Assembly: GCA_027483505.1 (NCBI GenBank)
Contig: JAIXUP010000047.1
Coordinates: forward strand, 1-40,771
Direction of reading: 5' to 3'
Origin: Hyphomicrobiales bacterium
GTDB lineage: Bacteria; Pseudomonadota; Alphaproteobacteria; Rhizobiales; Beijerinckiaceae
Length of the DNA: 40,771 nt
This document shows, piece after piece, positions 15,775 through 24,998 of the stretch (positions are counted from its first letter, which is position 1; each line of letters begins with the position of its first letter). Both the position numbers and the translations under genes were made by a program. Below the pieces are notes generated by a model. The model had not been told where the DNA came from. It saw only the letters and a list, made by a program, of their open reading frames with translations, and did not search any database.

Positions 15775-17058
15775 ATGCGCGAGCGGCTCCTGATCATCGG
15801 CAACGGCATGGCCAGCGTCAGGCTCCTCGAAGCCCTGATGCGGGCCGATGCCGGCCGCTTTGCCATCTCGGTCGTCGGGGCGGAGCCTGAAGCGGGCTAC
15901 AACCGTGTTCTGCTGTCAGCGCTGCTCGCTGGCGATGTGATGCGCGAGGATATCGAATTGCGCGGGCGTGAGTGGTATGCCGCGCATGGCATCGAACTGA
16001 TCACGGGCGATGCCGTGATGGCGCTGGATGCGGCGGCCAAAGTCGCGACGCTTGCATCAGGCCGCACGGTCGCATTCGACACATGCGTTTTCGCCACCGG
16101 CTCGGAAGCCTTCCGCCTGCCGATCCCCGGCATCAACCGGCCCGGCGTGATGACATTCCGCGATCTTGGCGACGTTGCCGCCATGGAACAGGCCGCCGGC
16201 GCCGGACGCAGGATCGCCGTCATCGGCGGCGGGCTGCTCGGCATTGAAGCAGCCTATGGTCTCGCCAAGCTCGGTGCCGACGTGACGCTCGTCCACGTCA
16301 TGGACAGGCTGATGGAACGCCAGCTTGACGCTCCGGCCGCAAAACTGCTGAAGCGCGCCCTCGAGCGTCTCGGGGTCAAGGTCCTGCTGCAAAAACAGAC
16401 GGTTGAAATCACAGGCGCAGGCATCGACCCAGATGCCGCCGCTGCCGGTCTTGTCTTCAAGGATGGCAGCCTGTTCAGCGCTGATCTCGTCATTTGCGCC
16501 GTGGGCATCAAGCCGCAGGCTATACTGGCCAAGGTTGCGGGTCTGGCAACCGAACGCGGCATCCTGGTGGACGATCAGATGTGCGCCAGCATTCCGGGTT
16601 TCCATGCCATCGGCGAATGTGCCGAGCATCGCGGGGTTGCCTATGGTCTTGTCGAGCCGGCCTATGCGCAAGCTGAGGTGCTGGCGAAGCACCTGCACGG
16701 CGGAATCGCGAGCTTTGCAGGCATCGTGCTCGCCACCAACCTGAAAGTGTCAGGCCTGCCGGTGTTCTCCGCCGGCGATTTCATCGGCAGCGACGGCAGC
16801 GAGGCCGCCCTGCTCGAAGACAGCGATCTCGGAATCTATCGCAAGCTGGTCTTCCGCGGGCATCGCCTTACCGGCTGCGTGCTGGTGGGCGAGGCCGAGG
16901 ACGGGCTGTGGTATCTCGACCTGATCCGCAACGGCACAGACATCAGCATGGCACGCCATGACCTTCTGCATGGCCGCGCTTTTGCCGAGGCGCTGCTCCC
17001 GGCGCACGAACCGGCGACCGCCATGCCGGCAGATGCAAGCCTGGCCGAGGCAGCCTGA
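15775..17058 (+). CDS. FAD-dependent NAD(P)H oxidoreductase of the nitrate/nitrite reductase system (NirB N-terminal type)
   Basis: A 427-residue two-Rossmann flavoprotein. The FAD motif 'IIGNGMASVRLLEAL' is at residue 7 and the NAD motif 'VIGGGLLGIEAAYGL' is at about 147. Further family marks are 'FATGSEAFRLPIPG' and 'AIGECAEHRGVAYGLVEPAY'. It matches the N-terminal electron-input part of NirB but has no sirohaem domain. It lies 7 bp after the transporter ATPase and 1 bp before nirA. It probably passes NAD(P)H electrons to nitrate or nitrite reductase. The [2Fe-2S] BFD domain at the end of NasA, which in NirB sits beside this module, is a possible partner. Confidence 0.85.
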   Translation: MRERLLIIGNGMASVRLLEALMRADAGRFAISVVGAEPEAGYNRVLLSALLAGDVMREDIELRGREWYAAHGIELITGDAVMALDAAAKVATLASGRTVAFDTCVFATGSEAFRLPIPGINRPGVMTFRDLGDVAAMEQAAGAGRRIAVIGGGLLGIEAAYGLAKLGADVTLVHVMDRLMERQLDAPAAKLLKRALERLGVKVLLQKQTVEITGAGIDPDAAAAGLVFKDGSLFSADLVICAVGIKPQAILAKVAGLATERGILVDDQMCASIPGFHAIGECAEHRGVAYGLVEPAYAQAEVLAKHLHGGIASFAGIVLATNLKVSGLPVFSAGDFIGSDGSEAALLEDSDLGIYRKLVFRGHRLTGCVLVGEAEDGLWYLDLIRNGTDISMARHDLLHGRAFAEALLPAHEPATAMPADASLAEAA

Positions 17059-17059
17059 G

Positions 17060-18820
17060 ATGAGCAGCGACTTTTCGTCCGACCAGAAGCGCTATCTGGA
17101 GGGCTTTGTATCCGGCATCCAGGCCGGCAAGCTCGCAGGCGGCGGGGCGCGGGCTCTGCCAGAACCAACCGGACCTGACGCGCCACATGCAAAGGCGCAG
17201 GATGCAACGACCGCACGCGGCGGCAAGCTCGTCGACCAGGAAAAATGGAAACGCGCCGAGCACCCGTTCGATGCCCATGCGCGGCTGAAGGGCCAGGCGG
17301 CGCGGGCCGAGTTTCCGAAGCCCGAGGACAATTTCCGCTGGCGCTATTTCGGCCTGTTCTATGTGGCGCCGGCCCAGAACAGCTACATGTGCCGGCTGCG
17401 CATTCCGAATGGCATCCTCAATGCCCATCAGTTCACCGGCATGGCGGACGTGGCAGACGCACATGCCGGCGGCTATGCCCATGTGACCACGCGCGCCAAC
17501 TTGCAGATCCGCGAGATTCCTGCCGATAGGACCATCGCCGTGCTGGAAGCGGTTCAGGATCTCGGCCTGTGTTCGCGCGGCTCGGGCGCCGACAACATCC
17601 GCAATGTCACAGGCGGCGCGACGGCCGGGATCGACCCGCAGGAGATAGCCGACACCCGCCCGCTCGCCCGTGAGTGGCACCACCATATCCTCAACGACCG
17701 CTCGCTCTATGGGCTGCCGCGCAAGTTCAATGTGGCGTTCGACGGTGGCGGCATCATCCCGACGCTGGAGGAAACAAACGATATCGGCTTCCAGGCCGTG
17801 CGCGTCTCCGAGGGCAAGGGTGCCCCCGCTGGCATCTGGTGGCGCATCGTCATTGGCGGCATTTCCGGCCATCGCGACCTTGCGCGCCCGACAGGAGTTT
17901 TTTGCAAGGCGGAAGATTGCACGCCCGTGGCCGACGCAATGGTGCGCGTCTTCATCGCTCATGGCGACCGCACCAACCGCGCAAAAGCACGGCTGAAATA
18001 TGTGCTCGACGCCTGGGGCTTCGACAGGTTTATCACCGAGACCGAAAAGCTGCTCGGCCGCCCGCTTCAGCGCATCGCGGAAGGCGACATCGAGCCGCGC
18101 CCTGGCTTCGACCGCACCGCCCATATCGGGGCGTGGCCGCAGAGGCAGGCAGGCCTCAACTGGCTGGGCGTGACCCTGCCGGTGGGCAAGCTCAGCACCG
18201 CGCAGATGCGCGGGCTGGCCAACATCGCCCGCAGCCACGGGGATGGCGATATCCGCCTGACCGTGTGGCAGAACCTGCTGATTTCCGGCATCGCGGACGC
18301 GGACATTGCCGCTGCCGTGACCGCTGTCGAGGCGCTTGGGCTTTCCACCCGCGCCACCTCGCTGCAGGCAGGGTTGGTGGCCTGCACCGGCGCGACCGGC
18401 TGCAAGTTCGCCGCCTCCCACACCAAGGAAGACGCGCTGAAAATCGCGAAGCATGTCGATGCGCGGCTGCAGATCGACATGCCGGTGAACGTCCATCTGA
18501 CCGGCTGCCACCATTCCTGCGCCCAGCACTATATCGGCGACATCGGCCTGATCGGCGCTAAGGTGCCGATCAACGAAGACGGCGACACTGTCGAAGGCTA
18601 CGACATCGTGGTCGGCGGCGGCTTTGGCGACATGGCGAAAATCGGCCGGCAGGTCTGGAAGAGTGTCAAGGCCGACGATGCCCCCGTGCATGTCGAGAAG
18701 CTGCTGCGCGCCTGGATGGAGAACCGCGCCACGCCCACCGAAAGCTTCCATGTCTTCGCCAATCGGCTTGAAGACGCGGCGCTGGTGGCGCTGACGGAGA
18801 GCGCGGAGGCCGCCGCGTGA
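17060..18820 (+). CDS. nirA: Sirohaem nitrite reductase, NirA type
   Basis: A 586-residue hemoprotein that reduces nitrite to ammonium with six electrons. The [4Fe-4S]/sirohaem ligands are Cys442 and Cys448 (C-x5-C) and Cys483 and Cys487 (C-x3-C), in 'ACTGATGCKF' and 'TGCHHSCAQH'. The two ferredoxin-like half domains are visible ('NSYMCRLRIPNGIL', 'LNWLGVTLPVGKLS'). An N-terminal helix 'DFSSDQKRYLEGFVSG' (residues 4-19) resembles one in the next gene product. The start ATG is 1 bp after the upstream stop, and the end overlaps the next gene by 4 bp. Family members take electrons from ferredoxin, but here a flavoprotein is co-encoded. Sulfite reduction is a less likely alternative. Confidence 0.92.
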   Translation: MSSDFSSDQKRYLEGFVSGIQAGKLAGGGARALPEPTGPDAPHAKAQDATTARGGKLVDQEKWKRAEHPFDAHARLKGQAARAEFPKPEDNFRWRYFGLFYVAPAQNSYMCRLRIPNGILNAHQFTGMADVADAHAGGYAHVTTRANLQIREIPADRTIAVLEAVQDLGLCSRGSGADNIRNVTGGATAGIDPQEIADTRPLAREWHHHILNDRSLYGLPRKFNVAFDGGGIIPTLEETNDIGFQAVRVSEGKGAPAGIWWRIVIGGISGHRDLARPTGVFCKAEDCTPVADAMVRVFIAHGDRTNRAKARLKYVLDAWGFDRFITETEKLLGRPLQRIAEGDIEPRPGFDRTAHIGAWPQRQAGLNWLGVTLPVGKLSTAQMRGLANIARSHGDGDIRLTVWQNLLISGIADADIAAAVTAVEALGLSTRATSLQAGLVACTGATGCKFAASHTKEDALKIAKHVDARLQIDMPVNVHLTGCHHSCAQHYIGDIGLIGAKVPINEDGDTVEGYDIVVGGGFGDMAKIGRQVWKSVKADDAPVHVEKLLRAWMENRATPTESFHVFANRLEDAALVALTESAEAAA

Positions 18821-20415
18821 GCATCCAGCTGCCACCCGTCAAGAGCTACGACCTTCTCCCTGAGAACGCGCCTTTCTCGCCCGAGCAGCGCGTCTGGCTG
18901 AGCGGATTTTTTGCCGGCTATCTCAATCTCGACACCGCGGCCGTCACGGCGCTGACCAGCGGCGAGGCCAGCAGCCTGATCGAAGGCGCTGCTGCCGAGG
19001 ACGTTGACGCGCCATGGCATGATCCGGCGATGGAGATCGCCGATCGCATGAAGCTGGCCGAGGGAAAGCCTCTCAAGCGCAAGCTGTTCGCCGCCATGGC
19101 GCAGCAGAATTGCGGGCAGTGCGGCTATCTGTGCGAGACCTATTCCGCAGCCATCGCAGAGGGCAAGGAGAGCAAGCTCAACCTGTGCGCACCTGGCGGC
19201 AAGGACACGCTGCGCATGCTCAAGCAGCTTGTCGAGGAACTGGGCAGCGCCAATGCGCCCGCAACGGCCGCGCCTGCCGAGGCCGCGACACCGCAAGGCC
19301 CGAAGGGCTATGCCCGCGATAACCCCACCGAAGCCGTATTCCTGAGCCGGCACAGGCTCAATGGCGAAGGCTCGGAGAAGGAGACCTGGCATGTCGAGTT
19401 CGACCTGTCGGCCAGCGGGATCACCTATGAAGCCGGGGATTCGTTCGGCGTGTTCGCCAGCAACGACCCCCGCCTTGCCGATGCCGTGATCGCGCTGATC
19501 GGAGCGCGGCCTGATCATGACATCGGCGGCAGCTCCCTGCGCCACGTCCTGATCCATCGGCGTGCGCTCGGCCCATCCCCCGACAACCTGTTCCAGCTGA
19601 TTTCGTTCGTGACGGGCGGGGCGGTACGCGCAAAAGCGCAGGCGCTGGCGCGCGGCGAGGACCCCGATGGCGATGTTGAGCTGCTCGACGTGCTCGGCAC
19701 GCTGCACAAGTTCGCCGGGCTGAAGCTGAGTCCCGAGGCTTTCGTCGAAGCGCTCGACGAGCTTCAGCCCCGCCTTTACTCGATCTCGTCATCGCCGCGG
19801 CACCGGCCAGGCCGACTGTCCCTGACGGTCGATACGGTGCGCTACAAGCTTGGCCAGCGCCAGCGTTTCGGCCTGGCCTCGACCTTCCTTGGCGACCGCA
19901 TCGCGGAAGGCGCGTGGCTGCCGGTCTATGTGCAGAAGGCGCATGGCTTCGCGCTGCCGGCGGACCTTGCCAAGCCCGTGATCATGGTTGGTCCCGGCAC
20001 CGGCATCGCACCGTTCCGCGCCTTCCTGCAGGAGCGCGCCGCGTTGAAGGCGCCGGGCCGCAACTGGCTGTTCTTCGGCCATCAGCGCATGGCGACCGAC
20101 TTCTTCTATGCGGACGAGCTCAACGCGCTGAAGCAGGCCGGGCAGCTTGAGCGGCTGACGCTGGCGTGGTCGCGTGATAGCGCGGAGAAGGTCTATGTGC
20201 AGGATCGCATGCGCCAGAATGGGCCGGAGCTGTGGGCATGGCTGCAACAGGGCGCGCACTTCTATGTCTGCGGCGACGCCAAGCGCATGGCCAGGGATGT
20301 CGAGCGCGCAATGGTCGACATCGCCGCAGAACATGGCAAGCTCACAACAGATGATGCGGTCGCCTTTGTGGCCAGGCTGAAAAAGGCCGGTCGCTACCAG
20401 GCGGACGTCTACTGA
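18817..20415 (+). CDS. FNR/CysJ-like flavoprotein reductase with N-terminal Cys4 iron-sulfur domain
   Basis: A 532-residue protein starting with GTG overlapping the nirA stop (GTGA). Residues 19-34 form a helix 'PFSPEQRVWLSGFFAG'. Cys99, Cys102, Cys106 and Cys124 make a probable [4Fe-4S] site ('NCGQCGYLCETYS'). From about residue 165 the sulfite reductase alpha/cytochrome P450 reductase-type FAD domain follows, with 'RLYSISSSP' (319-327). The NADP domain has 'VGPGTGIAPFRAFLQE' and 'FYVCGDAKRMARDVE'. The flavodoxin (FMN) domain of CysJ is absent, and the Cys4 domain appears to take its place. Its likely role is to feed NADPH electrons to NirA and/or NasA. It is often annotated as sulfite reductase alpha subunit. 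Confidence 0.87.
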   Translation: MSIQLPPVKSYDLLPENAPFSPEQRVWLSGFFAGYLNLDTAAVTALTSGEASSLIEGAAAEDVDAPWHDPAMEIADRMKLAEGKPLKRKLFAAMAQQNCGQCGYLCETYSAAIAEGKESKLNLCAPGGKDTLRMLKQLVEELGSANAPATAAPAEAATPQGPKGYARDNPTEAVFLSRHRLNGEGSEKETWHVEFDLSASGITYEAGDSFGVFASNDPRLADAVIALIGARPDHDIGGSSLRHVLIHRRALGPSPDNLFQLISFVTGGAVRAKAQALARGEDPDGDVELLDVLGTLHKFAGLKLSPEAFVEALDELQPRLYSISSSPRHRPGRLSLTVDTVRYKLGQRQRFGLASTFLGDRIAEGAWLPVYVQKAHGFALPADLAKPVIMVGPGTGIAPFRAFLQERAALKAPGRNWLFFGHQRMATDFFYADELNALKQAGQLERLTLAWSRDSAEKVYVQDRMRQNGPELWAWLQQGAHFYVCGDAKRMARDVERAMVDIAAEHGKLTTDDAVAFVARLKKAGRYQADVY

Positions 20416-20416
20416 C

Positions 20417-23095
20417 ATGAACGCGGCGACGCCCATCGCGGTCAGCACCACCTGTCCGTATTGCGGCGTGGGTTGCGGGGTGGTCGCAACCGCCACTGGC
20501 CGTGGCAGCGCGACGGTGACGGGCGACAAGGCCCACCCCGCCAATTTCGGCAAGCTCTGCGTCAAGGGCGCGGCGCTTGGCGAGACACTGTCGCTCGACG
20601 GCCGCCTGATGCACCCGATGATCCATGGCCAACGCGCCACATGGAATCAGGCGACACGCTTCGTGGCGGATGGCCTTCAGCGGGTGATCGAGCAACATGG
20701 GCCGGGCGCGGTGGCGTTCTACCTCTCGGGGCAATTGCTGACCGAGGACTATTACATCGCCAACAAGTTCGCCAAGGGCTTCCTCGGCACCGGCCATGTC
20801 GACACCAATTCGCGTCTGTGCATGGCATCGTCGGTGGCCGGGCATCGCCGCGCCTTCGGCAGTGATACGGTGCCGAACATCTACTCCGACCTCGATGAGG
20901 CGGACCTCATCGTGCTGGTCGGCTCGAACGCGGCGTGGTGCCACCCGGTGCTGTTCCAGCGCATGCAGACGGCGCAAAAGCTGCGCGGCGCGAAGATCAT
21001 CAACATCGATCCGCGCCGCACCGCGACCAGCGAGGGCGCGGATCTGCAGCTGTCAGTCGCCAGCGGCATGGACAGCGTGCTGTTCTCATGGCTCCTCAGC
21101 GAGATCGACGCGCGCGGTGCGGTGGATGGAGCCTATCTCGGCAGCCATACCAACGGCTTTGAGGCAGCGTTGGCTTCAGCACGCCAGATTGCGCCGGACA
21201 TGGAAACCGTCGCTGCAAAGACAGGGCTTGCGCCCCCGGACATCTCGCGTTTCGTGGCCTTGTTCATTGCCAACATACGCGTCGTCACCTGCTATTCGCA
21301 GGGCGTCAACCAGTCGGCGCAGGGGTCGGACAAGGTCAACGCCATCCTCAATTGCCATCTTGCGCTGGGCCGCATCGGCAAGCCCGGATGCGGGCCGCTG
21401 TCGCTCACCGGCCAGCCCAATGCGATGGGCGGGCGCGAGGTCGGCGGGCTGGCCAACATGCTGGCGGCCCACATGAATTACACGCCGGCGGACATCGCCC
21501 GCGTGCAGCGCTTCTGGGATGCGCCCAACATCGTCACTGCCGAGGGGCTCAAGGCGGTGCAGATGTTCGAGGCGATCGAGCGCGGCGAGATCAAGGCGCT
21601 GTGGGTGATGCACACCAACCCCGCCGTGACGCTGCCGCGTGCCGATGCGATGCGCGACGCGCTCAGGAAACTCGATCTCTTCGTGGTGTCCGAGGCGCTG
21701 GCCAACACTGACACCACCAGGGCGGGCGCGCATGTGCTGCTGCCGGCCACGGCGTGGGGCGAGAAGGATGGCACTGTCACCAACTCGGAGCGGCGCATCT
21801 CGCGCCAGCGGCCTTTCCTGCCAGCGCCGGGCGAGGCCAAGCCGGACTGGGAGCACATCCAGCTCGTCGCCCAGCGCATGGGCTTCAGGGCCGGGTTTTC
21901 CTATCCCGGCGCTGCGGCGATCTTCCGCGAGCATGCAGCCCTGTCGGCGCTCGACAATGACGGCGCGCGGGATTTCGACATCGGCGCCCTAGCAGACATC
22001 AGCGACGAGGCTTTCGACCGGCTGGAGCCGTTCTTCTGGCCGTGGCGCAAGGGCGGCAAGCAGCAGGGGCGCTTCTTCGCGACCGGTGGTTTCTACACTC
22101 CCGACGCCCGTGCACGGCTTTTGCCAGTGGCGGAGCCCATGCTCGCGGCGCAGCGCAGCGACGCCTATCCGCTGTTGCTGAACACAGGCCGCGTGCGCGA
22201 CCACTGGCATACGATGACGCGCACAGGCAAGGCAGCCACACTGGCGCGGCATGTCAGCGAACCGGGCGTCGCGCTGAACCCGGCAGACGCTACGAAGCTG
22301 GGCCTGGCAGCAGGCAGTTTTGCCCGTGTCGACAGCGCCCATGGGGTTGCGACCTTGCGTGTCGAGCTGGATGCCGGTGTGCCGGAAGGCACGGCGTTCG
22401 CGCCCTTCCACTGGAACAACGCCACCAGCGGGCTTGCCCGTGTCGATGCCGTGGTGCAGCCGATGACCGACAAGGTGTCGGGCCAGCCCGAACTGAAGGC
22501 GACGCCGATCCGGGTCATGCCGCTGAAGATGGCCTGCGAGGGCTTCCTGTTGACCCGTCAGCCGGTCAGCCTGCCAGCCTGGTTGCAGCATACGCGGCTG
22601 ACGATTCCGGGCGGCGAAGCGCTGCTGTTCGCCTCGACGCGGACCGCTGCTGAGGTGCATGGGCTTCTGGTCAACTTCGTCGGTGAGGCACCGCGCCGTT
22701 CGATGCTGGCGGATGCGGCCACCGAAACATTCCGCACCATCGCTTTCTCCGGCAGGAGGCTGGGCGCGGTGCTCTTTGCCGGGCCGGCGCGGACGCCCGC
22801 CACGCTCGAGTGGATGATCGAGATGTTCGCTGCGGAGCAGCTCGATAGCGCGACGCGCAAGGTTATCCTCGCCGGACGGGCCCCTGCAGGCGCCGCCGAT
22901 CCCGGGCCCATGATCTGCTCGTGCTTCGCCGTGCGTCGCAGCAGTATCGCGGATGCGGTGAAGCTCGGGATCACCGATCTCGATGCCATCGGCGATGCCC
23001 TGAAAGCTGGCACCAACTGCGGTTCCTGCCGCCCTGAAATCAAGCGAGTGATCAGCGATGAACGCACCAAGTCCGCACATCCGGCCCCCGCGTGA
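20417..23095 (+). CDS. nasA: Assimilatory nitrate reductase catalytic subunit
   Basis: An 892-residue cytoplasmic molybdopterin (bis-MGD) oxidoreductase. The N-terminal [4Fe-4S] ligands are Cys13, Cys16, Cys20 and Cys48, with Lys50 in 'LCVKG' as in NasA/NapA enzymes. Molybdopterin domains follow ('SGQLLTEDYYIANKFAKG', 'NSRLCMASSVAGH', 'GCGPLSLTGQPNAMGGREVGG'). The C-terminal molybdopterin-dinucleotide-binding part has 'NTGRVRDHWHTMTRTGK'. A BFD-like [2Fe-2S] domain closes the protein, with Cys-x-Cys in 'MICSCFAVRR' and Cys-x2-Cys in 'TNCGSCRPEI'. No Tat signal is present. It begins 1 bp after the flavoprotein stop, and its 3' end overlaps the sirohaem synthase frame by 38 bp. Confidence 0.94.
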   Translation: MNAATPIAVSTTCPYCGVGCGVVATATGRGSATVTGDKAHPANFGKLCVKGAALGETLSLDGRLMHPMIHGQRATWNQATRFVADGLQRVIEQHGPGAVAFYLSGQLLTEDYYIANKFAKGFLGTGHVDTNSRLCMASSVAGHRRAFGSDTVPNIYSDLDEADLIVLVGSNAAWCHPVLFQRMQTAQKLRGAKIINIDPRRTATSEGADLQLSVASGMDSVLFSWLLSEIDARGAVDGAYLGSHTNGFEAALASARQIAPDMETVAAKTGLAPPDISRFVALFIANIRVVTCYSQGVNQSAQGSDKVNAILNCHLALGRIGKPGCGPLSLTGQPNAMGGREVGGLANMLAAHMNYTPADIARVQRFWDAPNIVTAEGLKAVQMFEAIERGEIKALWVMHTNPAVTLPRADAMRDALRKLDLFVVSEALANTDTTRAGAHVLLPATAWGEKDGTVTNSERRISRQRPFLPAPGEAKPDWEHIQLVAQRMGFRAGFSYPGAAAIFREHAALSALDNDGARDFDIGALADISDEAFDRLEPFFWPWRKGGKQQGRFFATGGFYTPDARARLLPVAEPMLAAQRSDAYPLLLNTGRVRDHWHTMTRTGKAATLARHVSEPGVALNPADATKLGLAAGSFARVDSAHGVATLRVELDAGVPEGTAFAPFHWNNATSGLARVDAVVQPMTDKVSGQPELKATPIRVMPLKMACEGFLLTRQPVSLPAWLQHTRLTIPGGEALLFASTRTAAEVHGLLVNFVGEAPRRSMLADAATETFRTIAFSGRRLGAVLFAGPARTPATLEWMIEMFAAEQLDSATRKVILAGRAPAGAADPGPMICSCFAVRRSSIADAVKLGITDLDAIGDALKAGTNCGSCRPEIKRVISDERTKSAHPAPA

Positions 23096-24524
23096 AACGG
23101 CCGCCCGCATGGGCGATCTGGCGACGCTGCCGGTTTTCCTGAAGCTCCAGGGCAAGGTCGCGCTCGTGGCCGGCGGTTCGGGCGGAACCGCGTGGAAGGC
23201 TGAGTTGCTGGCGGCCGCCGGCGCGCATGTGCGCCTGGTCTGGGCTGAACCCGACGGTGAGACAGTGAAGCTCGCCGCCGACTGGCCAGAGCGCGTGACG
23301 CTGATCCGGCGCGAGATGGAGGATGCCGATTTCGACGGCGCGGCCATCGCCATCGGCGCGCTTGAGGACGAGCACGAGGGCGCGGCCTTTGCCGCCACGG
23401 CGCGGGCGCGGGGCGTTCCCGTCAATGTCGTCGATAAGCCGGCCTACTGCGACTTCCAGTTTGGCGCGATCGTCAACCGCTCGCCGCTGGTCATCGGCAT
23501 CTCGACCGATGGTGGCGCGCCGCCGCTCGGCCAGGCGGTTCGCTCGATGATCGAGACGCTGCTGCCAGCGGGCTTCCAGCGCTGGGCGCAGGCGGCCAAG
23601 AACTGGCGCGGGCGCGTGACGGGTTCAGGCCTCGATAGCGCACAGCGCAAGAGTTTCTGGCGGCGTTTTGCGGCGCTTGCCATGGCAAAGCCCAATGAGG
23701 CCCCCTGCCCCGTGCAGCGCGAAGCGATGATTGCTGATCTTGAATGGGTCGCGCCAGAACTGCGCAGCGGCCATCTGGCGCTGGTGGGCGCGGGGCCGGG
23801 CGATCCGGAACTGCTGACGCTGAAGGCCGTGCGCTACCTGCGCGAAGCCGATGTCATCCTGTATGACGATTTGGTCGGCGAGGGCGTGCTGGCCTTCGCC
23901 CGCCGCGAGGCGCGCAAGATCCATGTCGGCAAGCGCGGTGGCGAAGTGTCCTGCGCGCAGAGGGAGATCTGCCATCTTGCGGTTCTGCTCGCCAGCGAGG
24001 GAAACCGGGTGGTGCGCCTCAAGGGTGGCGATCCCTTGATCTTCGGCCGTGCGGACGAGGAAATCGCGGCGGCCGCAGCGGCCGGCATCCCCGTCACCAT
24101 CGTCAACGGCATTTCCGCCGCAATGGCGGCTGCGGCTGGCCAGGGAACCACGCTGACGAAGCGCGGCGTGGCGCGCCGGCTGCAGTTCATCACGGCCCAT
24201 GACGAGACCGGCAGCCTGCCATCTACGCTCGACTGGGCCAGCATCGCAGACCCCGATGCGACGACCTGCATCTACATGGGCCGCAGCAAACTTGGCGCGA
24301 TGATGGACCGCGCGATCGGCGAAGGACTCGATCCCGCCACCCCGGCCCGCTTCGTCATCAACGCCAGCCGCCCCTCCGAGACCGTGGTGAGCGCCGAGGC
24401 CGCCACGATCGGAGCGATGGTCGCGACCTGTCTGGTCAGCGGGCCAGGAGTCCTGTTGCTCGGGCGGGCGCTCGAGCGCAACGACGGAGTTGTCAGGACC
24501 GCGCTGCGCCTCGCGGCGGAATAG
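23058..24524 (+). CDS. cysG: Sirohaem synthase (uroporphyrinogen III methyltransferase / precorrin-2 oxidase-ferrochelatase)
   Basis: A 488-residue bifunctional CysG-type enzyme that makes the sirohaem needed by NirA. The N-terminal NAD-binding dehydrogenase/chelatase domain (about 20-220) starts 'LPVFLKLQGKVALVAGGSGG'. Its glycine loop is atypical, with Trp where Arg usually follows. The C-terminal SUMT methyltransferase (about 235-480) has 'LVGAGPGDPELLTLKAVRYL', 'RLKGGDPLIFGRADEE' and 'LTKRGVARR'. The ATG at 23058 overlaps nasA by 38 bp; an internal ATG at 23109 ('MGDLATLPVF') would be a non-overlapping start. It is the last gene of the nitrate operon, ending 3 bp from the convergent aroQ stop. 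Confidence 0.9.
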   Translation: MNAPSPHIRPPRETAARMGDLATLPVFLKLQGKVALVAGGSGGTAWKAELLAAAGAHVRLVWAEPDGETVKLAADWPERVTLIRREMEDADFDGAAIAIGALEDEHEGAAFAATARARGVPVNVVDKPAYCDFQFGAIVNRSPLVIGISTDGGAPPLGQAVRSMIETLLPAGFQRWAQAAKNWRGRVTGSGLDSAQRKSFWRRFAALAMAKPNEAPCPVQREAMIADLEWVAPELRSGHLALVGAGPGDPELLTLKAVRYLREADVILYDDLVGEGVLAFARREARKIHVGKRGGEVSCAQREICHLAVLLASEGNRVVRLKGGDPLIFGRADEEIAAAAAAGIPVTIVNGISAAMAAAAGQGTTLTKRGVARRLQFITAHDETGSLPSTLDWASIADPDATTCIYMGRSKLGAMMDRAIGEGLDPATPARFVINASRPSETVVSAEAATIGAMVATCLVSGPGVLLLGRALERNDGVVRTALRLAAE

Positions 24525-24527
24525 CGC

Positions 24528-24974
24528 TCAGGCCGGCTTGCCGATCAGGCGCGCCAGCCGCTCGACGGCCAATTCGTAGCCCTGCACCCCGAACCCGGCG
24601 ATCACCCCGTCCGCGCGCAGCGACACGTAGGAATGATGCCGGAAATGCTCGCGCTTGTGGACGTTCGAGATGTGAACCTCCATGACCGGGCCCTCGAAGG
24701 TGTTCAGCGCATCGAGGATGGCGATCGAGGTATGGGTGAAGGCGCCCGGGTTGATGGCAATGCCGGCGGCGACGTCCCGTGCCTCGTGGATCCAGTCGAT
24801 CAGTTCGTATTCGCGGTTCGACTGGTGAAAGCGCAGGTCGAGGCCATGGCCGCTCGCAACCTTCCGGCAGCTGGCCTCGACATCCGCCAGCGTCTCGTGG
24901 CCATAGATCGCCGGCTGGCGCTTGCCGAGCAGGTTGAGGTTCGGCCCATTGAGGACAAAGATCAGGCGGGACAT
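24528..24974 (-). CDS. aroQ: Type II 3-dehydroquinate dehydratase
   Basis: A small enzyme of about 148 residues that converts 3-dehydroquinate to 3-dehydroshikimate. It shows the family start '[22 protein letters not shown]', whose Asn and catalytic Tyr regions are conserved, then '[15 protein letters not shown]', '[17 protein letters not shown]' and '[20 protein letters not shown]'. An ATG three codons upstream (24983) is an equal alternative start. It begins about 15-25 bp after the TRAP permease stop on the same strand, so it looks like the last gene of the TRAP operon. That suggests catabolic use of quinate/shikimate-type compounds, although a role in aromatic amino-acid synthesis is also possible. 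Confidence 0.94.
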   Translation of the reverse strand: MSRLIFVLNGPNLNLLGKRQPAIYGHETLADVEASCRKVASGHGLDLRFHQSNREYELIDWIHEARDVAAGIAINPGAFTHTSIAILDALNTFEGPVMEVHISNVHKREHFRHHSYVSLRADGVIAGFGVQGYELAVERLARLIGKPA

Positions 24975-24998
24975 GGGCACCATCGGTTTGCGGGTGGG

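Noticed and set aside
16943..18835. 630-codon minus-strand frame opposite nirA
   Set aside because: Antisense shadow. nirA carries all cofactor ligands on the plus strand.
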